A stretch of DNA of 64,000 nucleotides from Solicoccozyma terricola. Lineage: Eukaryota > Basidiomycota > Tremellomycetes > Filobasidiales > Piskurozymaceae. The notes under the pieces are model-generated. The model was not told the DNA's origin. It was given only the letters and a program-made list of their open reading frames with translations, and searched no databases. The stretch lies in the NCBI GenBank assembly GCA_001600875.1, contig BCLD01000008.1, forward strand, positions 362,684 through 426,683, in the 5' to 3' direction. Made by a program: the position numbers and the translations under genes. Positions 10,891-23,012 of the stretch are shown piece by piece (the stretch's first letter is position 1; each line of letters begins with the position of its first letter).

Positions 10891-13800
10891 CTAATCTTGC
10901 TCCTCAAAATCATCCGGTGGCGGTCCTGTGACCTCAACATGACCCTGTGGTTGCAGACCATGTTAGAGCAAGCGAAACACCCGAGGAATCTGATGACTCA
11001 CCTTCCGATCCAACGTTGCATCCTGATACGTCGAGGAGATTCCAATATATTCATTGTCCCGCACTTCCGCTGCTGCCAAACCCAGAGCGTCTTCAGGAAG
11101 CCATATCACACGCTGAGGTTCTTTGGTAGCAGGATGTGAAAAGGCGTCGCTGTCGAGCGTCTCCTCGGCTTGTCGCTTTTCAGCTTCGTTCTGGTGATGG
11201 TGGTCGAGGTGTCTAGGAGCATTGGGTGCAAAGTCTTGAGCGGCAACGCCGTCTGCGACCTCGACTACCTGGCCGTCCAGATGTGCCATCTCGACGTCGC
11301 CATTGCGCTGGGTTTCAGTGAGTCCGGCCGCAGAGTCTCCGCCAGTTGTCTCTACGTCCGAGGACGTCCATGCGTAACCTCTATCCGCGCCGTTTCCCGG
11401 CATCTCCGGGTCTGCATTTGCGTTGTAACTCGCCTCCGATGCCTCCGCCTCAACAAAGCTATCAGCATGATCTTTTCCTTTGGGCATGCCATACGATAAG
11501 TGTGCCAGCGAGAGCGGCAGTGAATTCTTGAGAGGGTTAAACGAGGTCTGAAAGACATATTGGTATGCCATCTGATGTGATTGACAGGTGTGTCGGTGTG
11601 ATGAGCGACTGGACAAGTCACCGCGGAACTCACGGTCAAGGCAATGAGGACGATCATAAGTGCTCCCTGTGGTATAGCGGACACATTACCCGCGGTATCG
11701 CGGGCCAGGAAGAACAATGCGGCCAAGCAGATGTGTTGCAAATAGAGGCCTACAAAGACATGTGTGATGGCCTTTGGAAAGAACAGACCACCAGTATCAG
11801 TCGAGGATGGTTGGTCAATCTGGATGCGAGATGGGATCAGCCAATCCGCAAGGACGTGGTGCTCCGCAGATACTTACAACCCAGGTGAAGAGATACTTCT
11901 GAGTCCAATACAGCAAGATGCAGGCTAAAAAGGCCAGCCCGTTGATGACCGGCGAAATGATCATGTATGCAAGGGCTACAGAGGAATGTTTGCGTGGGCG
12001 ATTGTCACGGCGTTTGCACTAACAGGCGACTTACTGATGACCACAAGCAGCGATGTTGCCGGAAAAATGACGCCGAAGCTAGGTGTCTGCATATTGTTCC
12101 TCTTTGCCCAAGATTTCCGTGGTGTACCGCCAAGAAGAATCAATTGTACGTAGTAAAGCACAAGCGAGATGATCTGGAGGAGGTTGCCGCCGATTCCTGC
12201 TGCTTGAAGGGTGACCCACGTGATGAAGAAGGTGGACGCCTGGACAAAACGCCGAATGTGAGCATTCTATTACATACACATACTCGCCAGCCTCACCTGC
12301 GGCAGCTGTTGGGCCAGGATGGTGGCGATGCTAGCTGGGTCCTTTGCGATCGCCGGAATGGTAGATATCAACCCGGAAGCAAGGGTCAAGACGATGAAGG
12401 AGTTCTAGGTGTAGCACGGGGCAATCAGTTTCAACCGCCTTCAGGCAGTGCCAATGCAGCACTGACCACGACAAGCATGATGGTAAATCGAGTCATGAGG
12501 GAAAGCTCGACGCCTGTCTTCCTGGGAATGCCCTCGAATTGCGCGAGCTCTGGTGGCGAGTTCAGTTTGCCGCTGCCGTACGAAGTCCTTCAAAAGCCCC
12601 CTCGAACTCACGACGTAGAATAACAGGCAGCAGCAAATTGACAAGTGCCAACAGCACGGGTGGAACAACACCGGTAATGATACCCTGAGGAATGCTGCCG
12701 AGATCGCAGAGCCAAGCCATCCATTTGTATGTGAGACAAAGCGACTGAGCGTTTGATAGGGCACCGATGAACGCGACTGTGGGATTGCAGAGCCATTAGC
12801 GAGGGTTCGAACTAGCTTGAGATTCGTGCATAGCTCACTAGGAATAGACCAGACGATTATGAGACCTCCAGTGATGGCGTAGCTGATCAAGCGACGAACG
12901 AAAGCGTCGTAAGGGTTAAGATTGAGATTTCGCCAAATGACATCCTTCGGGGACACCTCGATATATGTACCGGCCATCTTGTAGCTATGGGAGTCGACAT
13001 CAGTCACGAGATCCACGTCCATTCCATCACCTGGAACCCACGGTCGGTTATGCAACAAGATCTGATTCGCCATATGCGCTCCAATTTGCTGACGGAACAG
13101 CAAGAAAGCAGAATTCAATGGCGGATAGGTCTCCTCCCCTATACCTGCTCTCATGATGTCCTCCGCCAACACCTGTCTGGATTTATCCAGCTCTATACCC
13201 GTTCTAACAATCTCTTTACGAGCCCAATCGATCGTATCCACTTTGGTCCCAGTCCACGGTAGCGCCAATGGGAGTCCTTTGCGGGGCAAACGATGAGTAG
13301 GACGTTGATCTCGGGGTACTAATCTATCCGCTTCGATGAATTCAATATTCGGTCTATCTGGACCTGCGATTTCCCGTAGTACCTCCAGTGATGGCGATAC
13401 CTCCTTCTTCTCGTCGGTGATCTCCTTGTTGATCGGATCTTTCAACTTTTCAGGTATCGGTTTCTTCTTCTTCTCTAATGCCTCTATCTGTTTCGCTCTC
13501 TTGTTGCTTATCATCTTCGCTTTCCTTATCAACGTTACCTGAGCCGACTCCAATTTTTTCGTCGCTTTAACCCTAGCATCATGCAAACCTGGCATTTCCT
13601 TAAGATTTCGATTCAACCAGACTTTTTTCACCCCACCCGGTAAAAAACTAAACAGCTCGGTGAGACGCTCTTCGTCTAGGTAATTCTTATCGATACCGGT
13701 GATCAATACCGTGTTGGCTTGTGCCAATCGAGAATGTTCAGGGTCTACTAAATGTCTTTGTCGGATAACCAACCATTTCTTCATCTCTATTCGAAGATTG

Positions 13801-14507
13801 TACAGGATCCACACTGGGGAATGGAAAGGTGTGTATTCAGCGTCCTTCTCATCCCATCATCTAAACTCCCATTCTGCTTTTTATCCGGCTCACTTGTAAA
13901 CAACCAAGCTAAAGATAAATGTGCCCATAATCTATTTTGATTACTCGGATCAACGTTTCCATAAGTCAGTCGCTCCAGTTTCGTCTTCCCTGCGACTTGA
14001 GTGTTGACCGCGTCGACAGGGAAGAGGACGGCCCATGAGATGAGCCAGATTGGGAGGAGGATCCGACATAGCATGCGTAGGAAGCGTATGTAGACATATG
14101 CATCTGATGGAAGTGGTGACAGCGTGGTCAGCACGATATCATCCTACAGTTATAACCATTCAGCATACTCACCAACGCCATTCTTTCTCAATATAATCTT
14201 CGGATCACTCTGATAAATCTCCCAAAACACCCCAAGTAGCGATTTCGTCAACCTGGGTACTCTTCTGCGTTCAGAAGGCATAAAACTTCTTGGTTCATAG
14301 ATGGCGCGGAAGTGTCTTCTGATAAGGATGAAAGCGAGGACTTCGGCTCCAGCTACGGCGAAGTTGGTTGCGAGAGCTGTGAGGAAGGAGGCTGTCGTTG
14401 CAGTGAGGGCTTCGACTGATGCGGCGTTGGAGCTGGGATGGAGAAGGGATGAAATCGCGGTGAGTGTCTGTTGTTTGAGGAAGGGGAGGAGAAGAGACGT
14501 ACGACAT
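10891..14507 (-). CDS. CSC1: CSC1/OSCA-family osmosensitive cation channel
   Basis: A multi-pass plasma-membrane or vacuolar protein of the DUF221 (CSC1, OSCA, TMEM63) family, which forms mechanically gated calcium-permeable channels. Twelve exons give 972 residues. They begin 14503-14507, 14173-14432, 13894-14103, 12839-13813, 12612-12776, 12467-12549, 12297-12404, 12035-12239, 11878-11975, about 11634-11819, 11002-11571 and 10891-10944. Family landmarks are FLRMLCRILLPIWLISW, the block NRLWAHLSLAWLFT, the loop RQRHLVDPEHSRLAQANTV, GVVPPVLLALVNLLLPVILR in the pore region, and TDTGGLFFPKA. The first coding exon is only 5 nt (ATGTC) before a GTACGT donor; without it no ATG is in frame. The C-terminal 240 residues are acidic and His-rich, likely cytosolic. 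Recognition is firm; ion selectivity is not shown by sequence. Confidence 0.93.
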
Positions 14508-15030
14508 GATGGGATTGGTTTCGTTTCGTGTAGACGTTGACGACGTGACGGGATGTTATCGAATAGAGTCGTTCGTTAGTAGATGCGTTGTGGTTTCGTT
14601 GAAAGAGGTGGTTAATTCGGTTAATTCGGTTGATTCGGTTGAATCATGAGTGGGCCAGTGGGGCGACGGACGGTGAAGCTTGCAGTTGATCCGTCTCGTT
14701 GTGATGAGGTAGCCTAGCGGTAGCCTGTGCGTGGCCCACTTGCTGCGTATGATATGGTCACCACTCCCTGACATGGACATGGTGTTGTCAATTCAATGCG
14801 TAGCTATGACGTCGTTGGGATGAGCGGGTCACGTGGTGGAGTGAGTGGGGTGGCCAACAGCCAACGAACAACGGGCGGATGGCATATACGGCATGCTACT
14901 ACTAGGTACAAGAGAGAGAGAGAGATATGTGAAACAGTCATATGTGGAAATCAAAGTCCTTTCTCGTCGTGTCTATGCGCAAGAGTTCCCGCTCTTGACG
15001 TCTTCTGCAGCCACAAACATCTGACCCCCG
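14508..15030. promoter_or_regulatory. Upstream region of the CSC1-like gene
   Basis: About 520 bases between two minus-strand genes. It holds a TGACGTCG near 14807 and a CACGTG at 14829-14834, both possible bZIP and bHLH sites; activity is not shown. A short GA microsatellite lies near 14910-14924. Confidence 0.4.
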
Positions 15031-17049
15031 TCACATCACCAAACAACCATCCTTGCCACCAGCTTCCCGTTCTTCTTGCCGTGCAGCTTCCAGCACCTGT
15101 TTCCCCGTCCCAGCTCGTGTCAAAGTCGATCCAATATTCTTCAGTCGTTTCTCCGCTCGCTTGTCACCGTTCTCCGCGGCAAGTTTGTACCACTGAATGG
15201 ATGTTTGCGGGGAGGCTGGAGTTCCAATTCCGACCTGAAGACCCAAAGTTGAGCGAGAGAAGCGGCAACGTATCAGAATCATACACTCGGGACAAAACTC
15301 CAACCACTTCCCCGGAAAACTCACCTCGATGAAATACCCAACAGCATACTGCGCCTTTGCCAACCCCATCTCCGCCGCTTTCTTCGCCCATAAAAACGCC
15401 TCCGTATCAGATTGAGGTAATACACCAGGTGACCCAACGAGATACCATGCGGTCAATGCGAAACAACCTTCACGATGGTTTTGTTGTGCTGCAATGTTCT
15501 GATTGGCGAGCGGGTGGGTTTTTCGGGGGGGTAAACGTCAGACTAATCCACCCCCACCCACTCATCCGCCCAACCAACAAAACACCGATTTCTTCATACT
15601 CACATAATAATGTATACTCAACGCTGCGTCCATCGGACAGCCCATCTTCCCATACTCGTAACACTCTCCCAACCGAAACGCCGAAGGTGCATACCCCAAC
15701 TCCGCCGCCTGCGCCAACAATTCCGACGCGTATTCCAGATCCACAAAAAGGACATTATCGATCCCTCGTTCATGGAGTAACGCAAGTTCATGTAAAGCAT
15801 GTGGGAATTCAGGAGTAGCATGTTCTGCTGAACGTTTTAACCATTTGATTCCTTCTTTAGGACGACGAGAGAGGCTGAGAGAACCGTTTAATTCGGCGGT
15901 TGCGAGTCGGTACATCGCGCCTGGATGACTTGCAGCAGCTGCTTTCCTGGTGAACAAGGAGGTTGTCGAATGCGTTTGTCAATTAATTAAGATCATTCAA
16001 AAGGCATCGAAACGAAATTTTAAAAATTTCTCGATGAGACTCACTTGTAAAATTGAAGAGCTTTGGCACTTTCCCGTCTACATCCCCAACCATGCTCACA
16101 ACACGTTCCAGCTCTATAACTCGCATCCGGATGACCATGTTTCGCCGCCAACACAAATAAAGGATACGCACGATCGAAATCCTGTTTCCCACGTACAGTT
16201 CCAATACCATTTGAATAACAATCAGCGAGAAAATATTGAGCATCAGGATGACCACGATCAGCTAATCGTTTTAATAATGATATCGATTCTTTGATCAAGT
16301 CGTCACGTTTCGTTTCGATTTGTTGTGAGATGGGTACTGTAGAATGTGGATTTGGTGCGATTGAAGCGTTTGGACCGAGAGAGCCATTTGATGAAACGGA
16401 AGGATCGAGCGATTTTGCAGCTTCGATCATGAATACAGCGAGTTCGAACATTAATTCAGGGTCGTTTGTTTTTCTAGCGTTTAATCTGTAAAGTTCGAGA
16501 GTTTTGTCGTGTGATAGGAGAGCGGCGGACGCGCCTGGTCGGAGGTGTGCTGTAGGGAGGGTAGAGAAGGGCCATGGATTGTCAGTGATGTGTGAAAGGA
16601 AATGGAATTCGCTGAGATTCGAAGGCATTGTGGGAGAGACCCAGACGACCAGTGGACATCTATTCAATGAGAAAACGATTCCCAGTCTCAAGGCCCAGAT
16701 CATGGTGGAAAAGTCGAGTATTGCACAGCATTACAATGCATGCACACCACCATCCTTCCAATCCCCCTTCCTTTCCTCGACGCCCTAATCACAGCCTGAC
16801 CCAAGGACACTCACAATTATCCAACAACGGCCCTTGCATCATTTGCGCCACCCCCATCTTTCCCCCTCCTGCCCCCTGTGAATAACTCGATTGCCTATAC
16901 TCGTCTCTCCCACCTTGACCACCAGCTGAGAACGGAGGACTGTAATCAGGACCACTCGCTGGACCCGTCGTTGCGCCGCCGTTTGCTGCGTAGTGGGACG
17001 CGTAGACCTCCGCGGAGGTTGGGTCGTGCGGTGAGACGGGGTGGGCCAT
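15031..17049 (-). CDS. Chs4/Skt5-type chitin synthase activator with Sel1 repeats
   Basis: Sel1-like repeat protein of the Chs4/Skt5 group, which binds and localises chitin synthase at the cell surface. Five exons (16811-17049, 16045-16659, 15604-15946, 15325-15498, 15031-15234) give 524 residues. Sel1 repeats run from about residue 190 to 480, with the pattern A-x-x-Y-x-L-G-x-Y-Y seen in HPDAQYFLADCYSNGIGTV, HPDASYRAGTCCEHGWG and GYAPSAFRLGECYEYG. The protein ends CLVM, a CaaX-like prenylation signal, as Skt5 does (family knowledge). The N-terminal 100 residues are Gly/Ser/Tyr-rich. The ATG at 17049 was chosen; an in-frame ATG at 17139 would add about 30 residues including a polyproline run encoded by the long C tract. 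The neighbour uL3m gene is divergent with 293 bases between them. Confidence 0.85.
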
Positions 17050-17074
17050 CGTGGGGAGATGGTGGGGATGGAGG

Positions 17075-17078
<4 letters not shown>

Positions 17079-17129
<51 letters not shown>
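17079..17129. repeat. 51-nt poly-G tract (poly-C on the Chs4-like coding strand)
   Basis: An uninterrupted run of 51 G on the plus strand, 30 bases upstream of the favoured Chs4-like ATG. Depending on which ATG is used it is either leader RNA or codes for about 17 consecutive prolines. Such a long run is prone to slippage and to sequencing error, so its length may not be exact. Confidence 0.9.
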
Positions 17130-17130
<1 letters not shown>

Positions 17131-17342
17131 GAGTTGCAATGGATCCCCTTGCAGGAATGAAGGCGGCGAAAAGGGTAATTCAGTGAATGCAAAGCCCTCA
17201 ACGTGTCATGTCGATGTCCGTGTCCGTATCTGATGTCCGTGCAGGTCGCCCATGTCCGTGTCATCCAAAGATGTCTGACTGGTTTCAGTTGAAATAGTTT
17301 ATAGAGGTGTACGCTTTCAAACAGTGTCCAATCTCTCCAAGC

Positions 17343-19118
17343 ATGACTCGAAAGCTACTCCTCACTGCACACTCTGCAAGTCGGATCTACACAGCATCAC
17401 AACGTGCTCTGCCATTCACACTCCCTTCAGCACTTGCAGCTTGTTCGTGCGAATCGGCACAACGAAGAGCGTTTTCAACGAATGAGACGTCAACTTCTGG
17501 ATCGACTTCCTCTCCTACCTCTACATCGTTCACAGCACCCTCTACATCCACATCTACCCCCACATCATCATCCGCAGCACTCACACCATGGACACCACAT
17601 ACAATGAGAACAGGTGTGGTTGCTAAAAAGAGAGGAATGACGGCGTTGTGGATGGATCAAGGTGAACGAGTACCTGTTACTGTTCTACAAGTGAGTTCGA
17701 TGGGCGTGTGTTCGGGGGAGGAGAGAAGACGAGAGGAGGGATTGAGAATTGGTGTGTGGTAGGGGGGGGGGGGGATCCCGTAGTGCTGGATTCGTGGTCC
17801 GCATTTGAATCAACCCACGAAACAGAAAGTAGGATAACTAATACTGGACGATTTTTCTGACAACCTCACAGCTCGACAACCTCCAAGTAATCTCCCATTC
17901 CCTCCCTCCATCCTCACTCTCCCTATCCCCCTCCCATCTCCCTTTCTCCCGTCCGAACCCTTCATCCCAATCCTCACTCGCTACACGAGATCTTCACATC
18001 TTACAACTTGGTGCATCGGATTTAGCGGCTAGGAAGATTGGACGTGCGATGATGGGGCATTTTGAAAAGGCCGGGATTAAAGGTATGGGCAAGAGGGTCG
18101 TTAGGGAGTGGAGAGTCAGTGAGGATGCGGTTTTACCGGTTGGTGAGTTTGAAAATAAGACGAGATGAGATGAGCCGAGATGCGAGTAGAAGGTGAAGAG
18201 AGATCGAGGAATAGTGGATTGATTTCTTTTCTCTCTCCCTTTTATGGCTTTGATCTGTCGTTGTTGTCGTTGTCGTCGTCGTCATCGTCGATCAATAGGT
18301 TCAACATTATCAGCTGCTCATTTTGTACCTGGACAGTTCGTCGATGTGACTGCGAAATGGTAAGTTCAAAAAATTGGGTATTTTGGTAAAGGGTATTCTA
18401 CCGGATCCGATCGTGTATTGATTCCCTCCCATTCACTTTGCCCTTCCTCTTCCTCTTCCTCTTCCTCTTCCCTACCTTCACCGGTCTGTGTATGCCAAAT
18501 GACCACGAATCGCCTGATTTGGTGCCGTTCCAACAGTATCGGAAAAGGATTCCAAGGAGCAATGAAACGACATGGTTTCTCTGGTTTAAAAGCAAGTCAT
18601 GGTGTTTCTTTGACACATCGAAGTGCTGGAAGTACTGGACAACATCAAGTGAGTATTCGCGTAAAAATGAGGGATTTTCATTCCACACCTTCTTGGTTAT
18701 CGCGCCAAAAAAAAACATTTGTTGTTTTAACTGGGAGTCCTGAAACCTTGACCCCCCTGTTTAACAGGACCCAGGACGTGTTTTACCAGGAAAGAAAATG
18801 GCAGGACACATGGGAACGACGCGAACAACTACACATAATCTCCGTGTGATGCGAGTCGACACGACTCTCAACCTAATCTATGTGAAGGGTTGCGTACCGG
18901 GATTCGACGACGCGGATGTGTTGGTACGTGATGCGAAGAGGAAGGTTGGGTGGAAGGTGAAGGAGGGAGTGAGGAAGGGAAAGGGGATGGGAGAGTGGTT
19001 GGGTGGTGGAGTGATGGGGTTACCGACGCCTGGTGGGGTGAAGGAGAATGAGGGTGAGATGGGAGTGAGAGGTGGGGTGGTTGATTATAAAGAGAAGCCG
19101 GCGGTTGTTGCGGAGTGA
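17343..19118 (+). CDS. MRPL3: Mitochondrial large-subunit ribosomal protein uL3m
   Basis: Part of the mitochondrial 54S subunit, near the peptidyl transferase centre. Five exons (17343-17690, 17872-18142, 18299-18359, 18537-18648, 18768-19118) give 380 residues. The start [19 protein letters not shown] is basic and lacks acids, as in a mitochondrial targeting peptide, followed by a Ser/Thr-rich linker. Family signatures are [16 protein letters not shown] near the mature N-terminus, [40 protein letters not shown], and [20 protein letters not shown]. The tail is Gly-rich and looks variable. Yeast calls this protein Mrpl9. The gene shares a 293-base divergent promoter with the Chs4-like gene. 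The first intron starts with a run of 13 G at 17762-17774. Confidence 0.93.
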
Positions 19119-19746
19119 GGGGGTGGTGTGTGTTGTGGGGGGGAGATGGATGGTGTGGCAGTGATGAGGACGCAGAAACCGCGGGGTGACTGCGAGTCGC
19201 TGTGTAGATGAGACCAGAGGACCTCGAATGACCTGTCATGAGATTGAATAGATCGCTCTTCCCACTCGGGTTTGCCACCAAATAATTGACGCGGAGTAAC
19301 TCCAACCCCGCACACCGACCAAACAGTGTCGACCCGTACATCTCATCGGCACACTCCATCTCAGCACAGACATCACCCCCCACAGACCATCGGCGGATAC
19401 ACAACTCGCTTCGACGGGCATAGATCGATACGTCGGTACCACCATCACCACAGTTGGACACCAACCCCCGCCGCGGACATCCCTCCAAGGACAAGACCGA
19501 AGCACCCTCGGGCATTGGATCACTCGTACTATTATCAAGCACCAACGGCAACGCATTCATCCATCGAGGTGTGACCAGACCATTCATTGACGGGTTGACA
19601 GGGGTCTGGGTAATCTATTCCTGGGAACGAGGATATCGAACGGTCTTTTACGAAGTTTTCCCAAAGCATCAACGTCCATCTCATCTATCAAATCCATCAC
19701 ACATTTCCAAGCACTCAACTGCGTTCTATCATCCCCTCTACCCACC
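19119..19746. other. Intergenic between uL3m and the deubiquitinase
   Basis: About 630 bases. A 239-codon open frame lies antisense across this stretch and the uL3m 3' end (see findings); it is not accepted as a gene. Otherwise no RNA gene or repeat is seen. Confidence 0.45.
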
Positions 19747-22700
19747 ATGTCCCGACTCCGCTGGACATTCCGTTCGAACACATCTAGTTCTCCATCCACT
19801 CCAATAGGCGGCTCCGGGAGTCTTGCAGGTGGTCTCGACAAGGATGGAGACATTTCAACCGATGGAGATGGGATGATGGGGGAGGTGACTGAGGAGAGGT
19901 TTTTCGGGTTGGAGAATGTGAGTTCATTCACTCCCACGCTCTACCTGATCTTGGTGGATGTGCAACTGATGCCGAGTACTGGATATCTCACTTGTGGCAG
20001 TTCGGTAACACCTGGTGAGACGATTTACTTCTTCAAAAAATACATCTTGGTTCGAACGACATCTAATCCTCTCCGCCCGCCCCCTCCCCCCACCCACACT
20101 ACAGCTACTGCAACTCCGTCCTTCAAGCTCTCTACCATTGTCCAGCCTTTCGATCATTCATAACATCTTATCCCAATCCCACACCACCAACCATCCCAAT
20201 CGGTCCTACTCCATCCCAAATCGCTGAATCGTTGGCAAATCCACCTCCACCACCCGTCGATTCCCCGACTATACCATCTGGTCCTCCTGAGAAAGGAACT
20301 CCGAAGCGGACGTGGTCAGTTACAGGACGAAAACAAAGCGAAAGACCCATAACCCAAGTCGGCGGTGGCCTAGGCGCTTCTCCTTCCCACTTAATAACTA
20401 ACAGAACCCCTCCAGCAACTGAAAAATACTCACCCTCACCACAACTCGCGGACATTCCAGTTACTCCAAACTACGCAGCTCAAACCACATCAATATCAAA
20501 CGGTCCACCTCCAACACTCCTGTCCGCGATACAATCCCTATTCTCATACATCTCCACATCACCTCCTCATCCACCACCACTACCAAAAGCTATTCCCACA
20601 GGTACTCAAACATCCGGTGGACCTATCGCTCTCGGTCCGCACTCTTCGTCGCTGAGAGGTGTAGGTCCGCACGGTGCTGGTGCGTTGGGTCGAGGTGTAG
20701 CTAGACCGGATGAATTGGTTAGGACGGTAAGGAGAGAGAATGAGTTGTTTAGAAGTACAATGCATCAGGATGCGCATGAGTTTTTAGGATGGTTGTTGAA
20801 TAAGGTGGCGGAGGATGTAGAGGGTTTGGATAGAGAGAATAAAGGGAATAGTAAGTTGAGAAAAGAAGAGAGGGCGGGCGGGGGGGAGGGGGGGGGAAGG
20901 GGGTGAAGGGGAATGAGGAGGGGTTGAATGACCGAGGGCTGATGTGTGGGCTTTTCTCAGATACCACACCCGCTCACGGGCGTGGCGGCGGTCAAGCTGG
21001 CAAGACTTTCATACATACCCTGTTTGAAGGAACACTCACCAACGAGACAAGATGCTTGACATGCGAGACGGTGAGTGTGCAACGCCGTACAGGCCAAATA
21101 CTCGGGTCAATCTCAATCCCACAATATTGCTCTCCCCATTTAGACCTCGTCCCGAGACGAATCCTTCCTCGATCTTTCCATCGACATCGAGAAGAACTCT
21201 TCCGTCACGGCTTGCCTTCGACAATTCTCGGCTAGCGAGATGCTGTGTCAGAAAAACAAATTCTTCTGCGATACTTGTTGTGGCCTGCAGGAGGCGGAGA
21301 AGAGGTACGTGAAAACACTTCAAACAGAATTTAATGGTCTTCCCCTTTGGCTAACGGAAGAGTAACTCATTTTATAGAATGAAAATACGCAAACTTCCCA
21401 ACGTCCTAGCTCTACACCTCAAACGATTCAAATACCAGGAGCAGGTACAACGCTACATCAAGCTATCTTACCGAGTCGTATTCCCATTCCAGCTAAGGTT
21501 ATTCAACACAAGTGACGATGCCGCGGACCCGGATAGACTGTACGAGCTGTTCGCTGTGGTCGTGCATATTGGAATGTGAGTAGCGGGTAGCCAGCCACTT
21601 GATGCCATTTCCAGGCCAGATGTTTAACAAAGATCTTCTACCTCAGCGGCCCCCATCAAGGCCACTACGTCGCCATCGTCCGCACGCAGGGTCGATGGGT
21701 CCTCTGCGACGACGAGAACGTCGAGCCAATCGAGGAAACCGACATTCCAAGATACTTTGGCGATTATCCAGCGGGTTCCGGTTATGTGCTCTTCTACCAG
21801 GCGGTGGATCTTGATCTCGCAAGCTTGGGCCTGAAGTCTCCTGCAAAGCAGGAACCGGAGCCGGCTCATCAACAGACGGAAGTCGATCCACTCGCACCTA
21901 TCATCTCAGAAGTAGAGGAGGTTCTGACTGCCGAACCTGACCACGAGGTTTTCGCCGCAGGCGCTCTATCTCCCGCCGGACTTACCGTTGACATTCCCAT
22001 TCCCACCGAGCCAACCAACCCTTCACTCCGCCGATTCAGCTCGCCGCCTGTCCCTGCTGCAACCAAGACTTTCGGCGATACTCAGGCTCGTCAGCGCCAA
22101 GATTCAGCACCAGCTGACAACGGTGCCAGTCATAGACCATCTACTGCGCGCACGCCATCCGTCAGTCCCAGCACTGGTCGCTCATCCGAACCCAAAGATG
22201 CGTCTGGCACCAATGTTAAGAGAAAGGACAGTAGTACTGGTGGCGGCAACTGGTTTTCGAGACGGACTGGCAAGGACAAGGACCGAACTAAGGAGGATAA
22301 GCGGACGTCCATGTACAACCTTCCTATGGCCAGTGGCACGCAGTCCACCCACGAGGGATCGTTCGTGTCCACTAGTACGGCGGCAAGCTACGGTCGGCAC
22401 CTTCATCGTGAACCTACAGACACCAGTATCGCCGAACGGTCGGATGACGCAAGTGGCCTTGGTCTTTCAGTGAACTCGCTTGGTTATGGCACTCCACCAG
22501 TGAACCCAACCCCGCCGAAGGCGGGACAGGATACGTCTACTCCGTCCAACATGTCGTCATCGTTCGTGTCAAACACATCTGGCACTTCGGGTGTCAGTTC
22601 GGCCAACGGCAACTCTCCCGCCAGTCCGTCCCCTGCGGTGGGTATACAGCCTTCCTCTCGTCAAGCACTTTCGTCAAGCTCTACCTTCTCATCTCTCGCC

Positions 22701-22934
22701 GGCCTGGGTCGGAAACACAAGGACAAGGAAGGGAGTGGGGACAAGGATAGGGTGCCATCAGGCGGTAGTCTCACTCGTAAACTTAGCGTGAGTGTGCCCG
22801 GCAAATCTGCCCTCACACGCACGTCCAGCGCTGCTTTCAAGTCGATGGGCTTTGGGAAAAAGGACAAGGATAAGGGTTCGCACGTCACGCTGGACGAAGC
22901 GGAGGAGAGTACCGGTCTGATGCGTCGCGGCTAG
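19747..22934 (+). CDS. Ubiquitin carboxyl-terminal hydrolase, Ubp9/Ubp13 (USP12/46) type
   Basis: Cysteine deubiquitinase of the USP family, 895 residues from seven exons: 19747-19917, 20001-20014, 20105-20850, 20961-21070, 21144-21304, 21378-21575, 21647-22934. The Cys box reads [19 protein letters not shown] once the 14-nt exon 2 is joined, so the catalytic Cys codon spans a splice junction. The His box is [11 protein letters not shown]. Zinc-binding pairs CLTC and CDTC are present, as in USP12/46. About 140 residues of low complexity sit between the Cys box and [15 protein letters not shown] Ser-rich tail of about 370 residues follows the catalytic domain, ending with basic Lys-rich patches. 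USP12/46 enzymes and Ubp9/13 are activated by WD40 partners (family knowledge); none is encoded here. Confidence 0.92.
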
Positions 22935-23012
22935 ATTCGTTTGTTGTAACCTGTTAAACTTCTTGGAAGCACTCTCCTTGTATGCCACCACCGTCAATGC
23001 AAATGCGAAATG

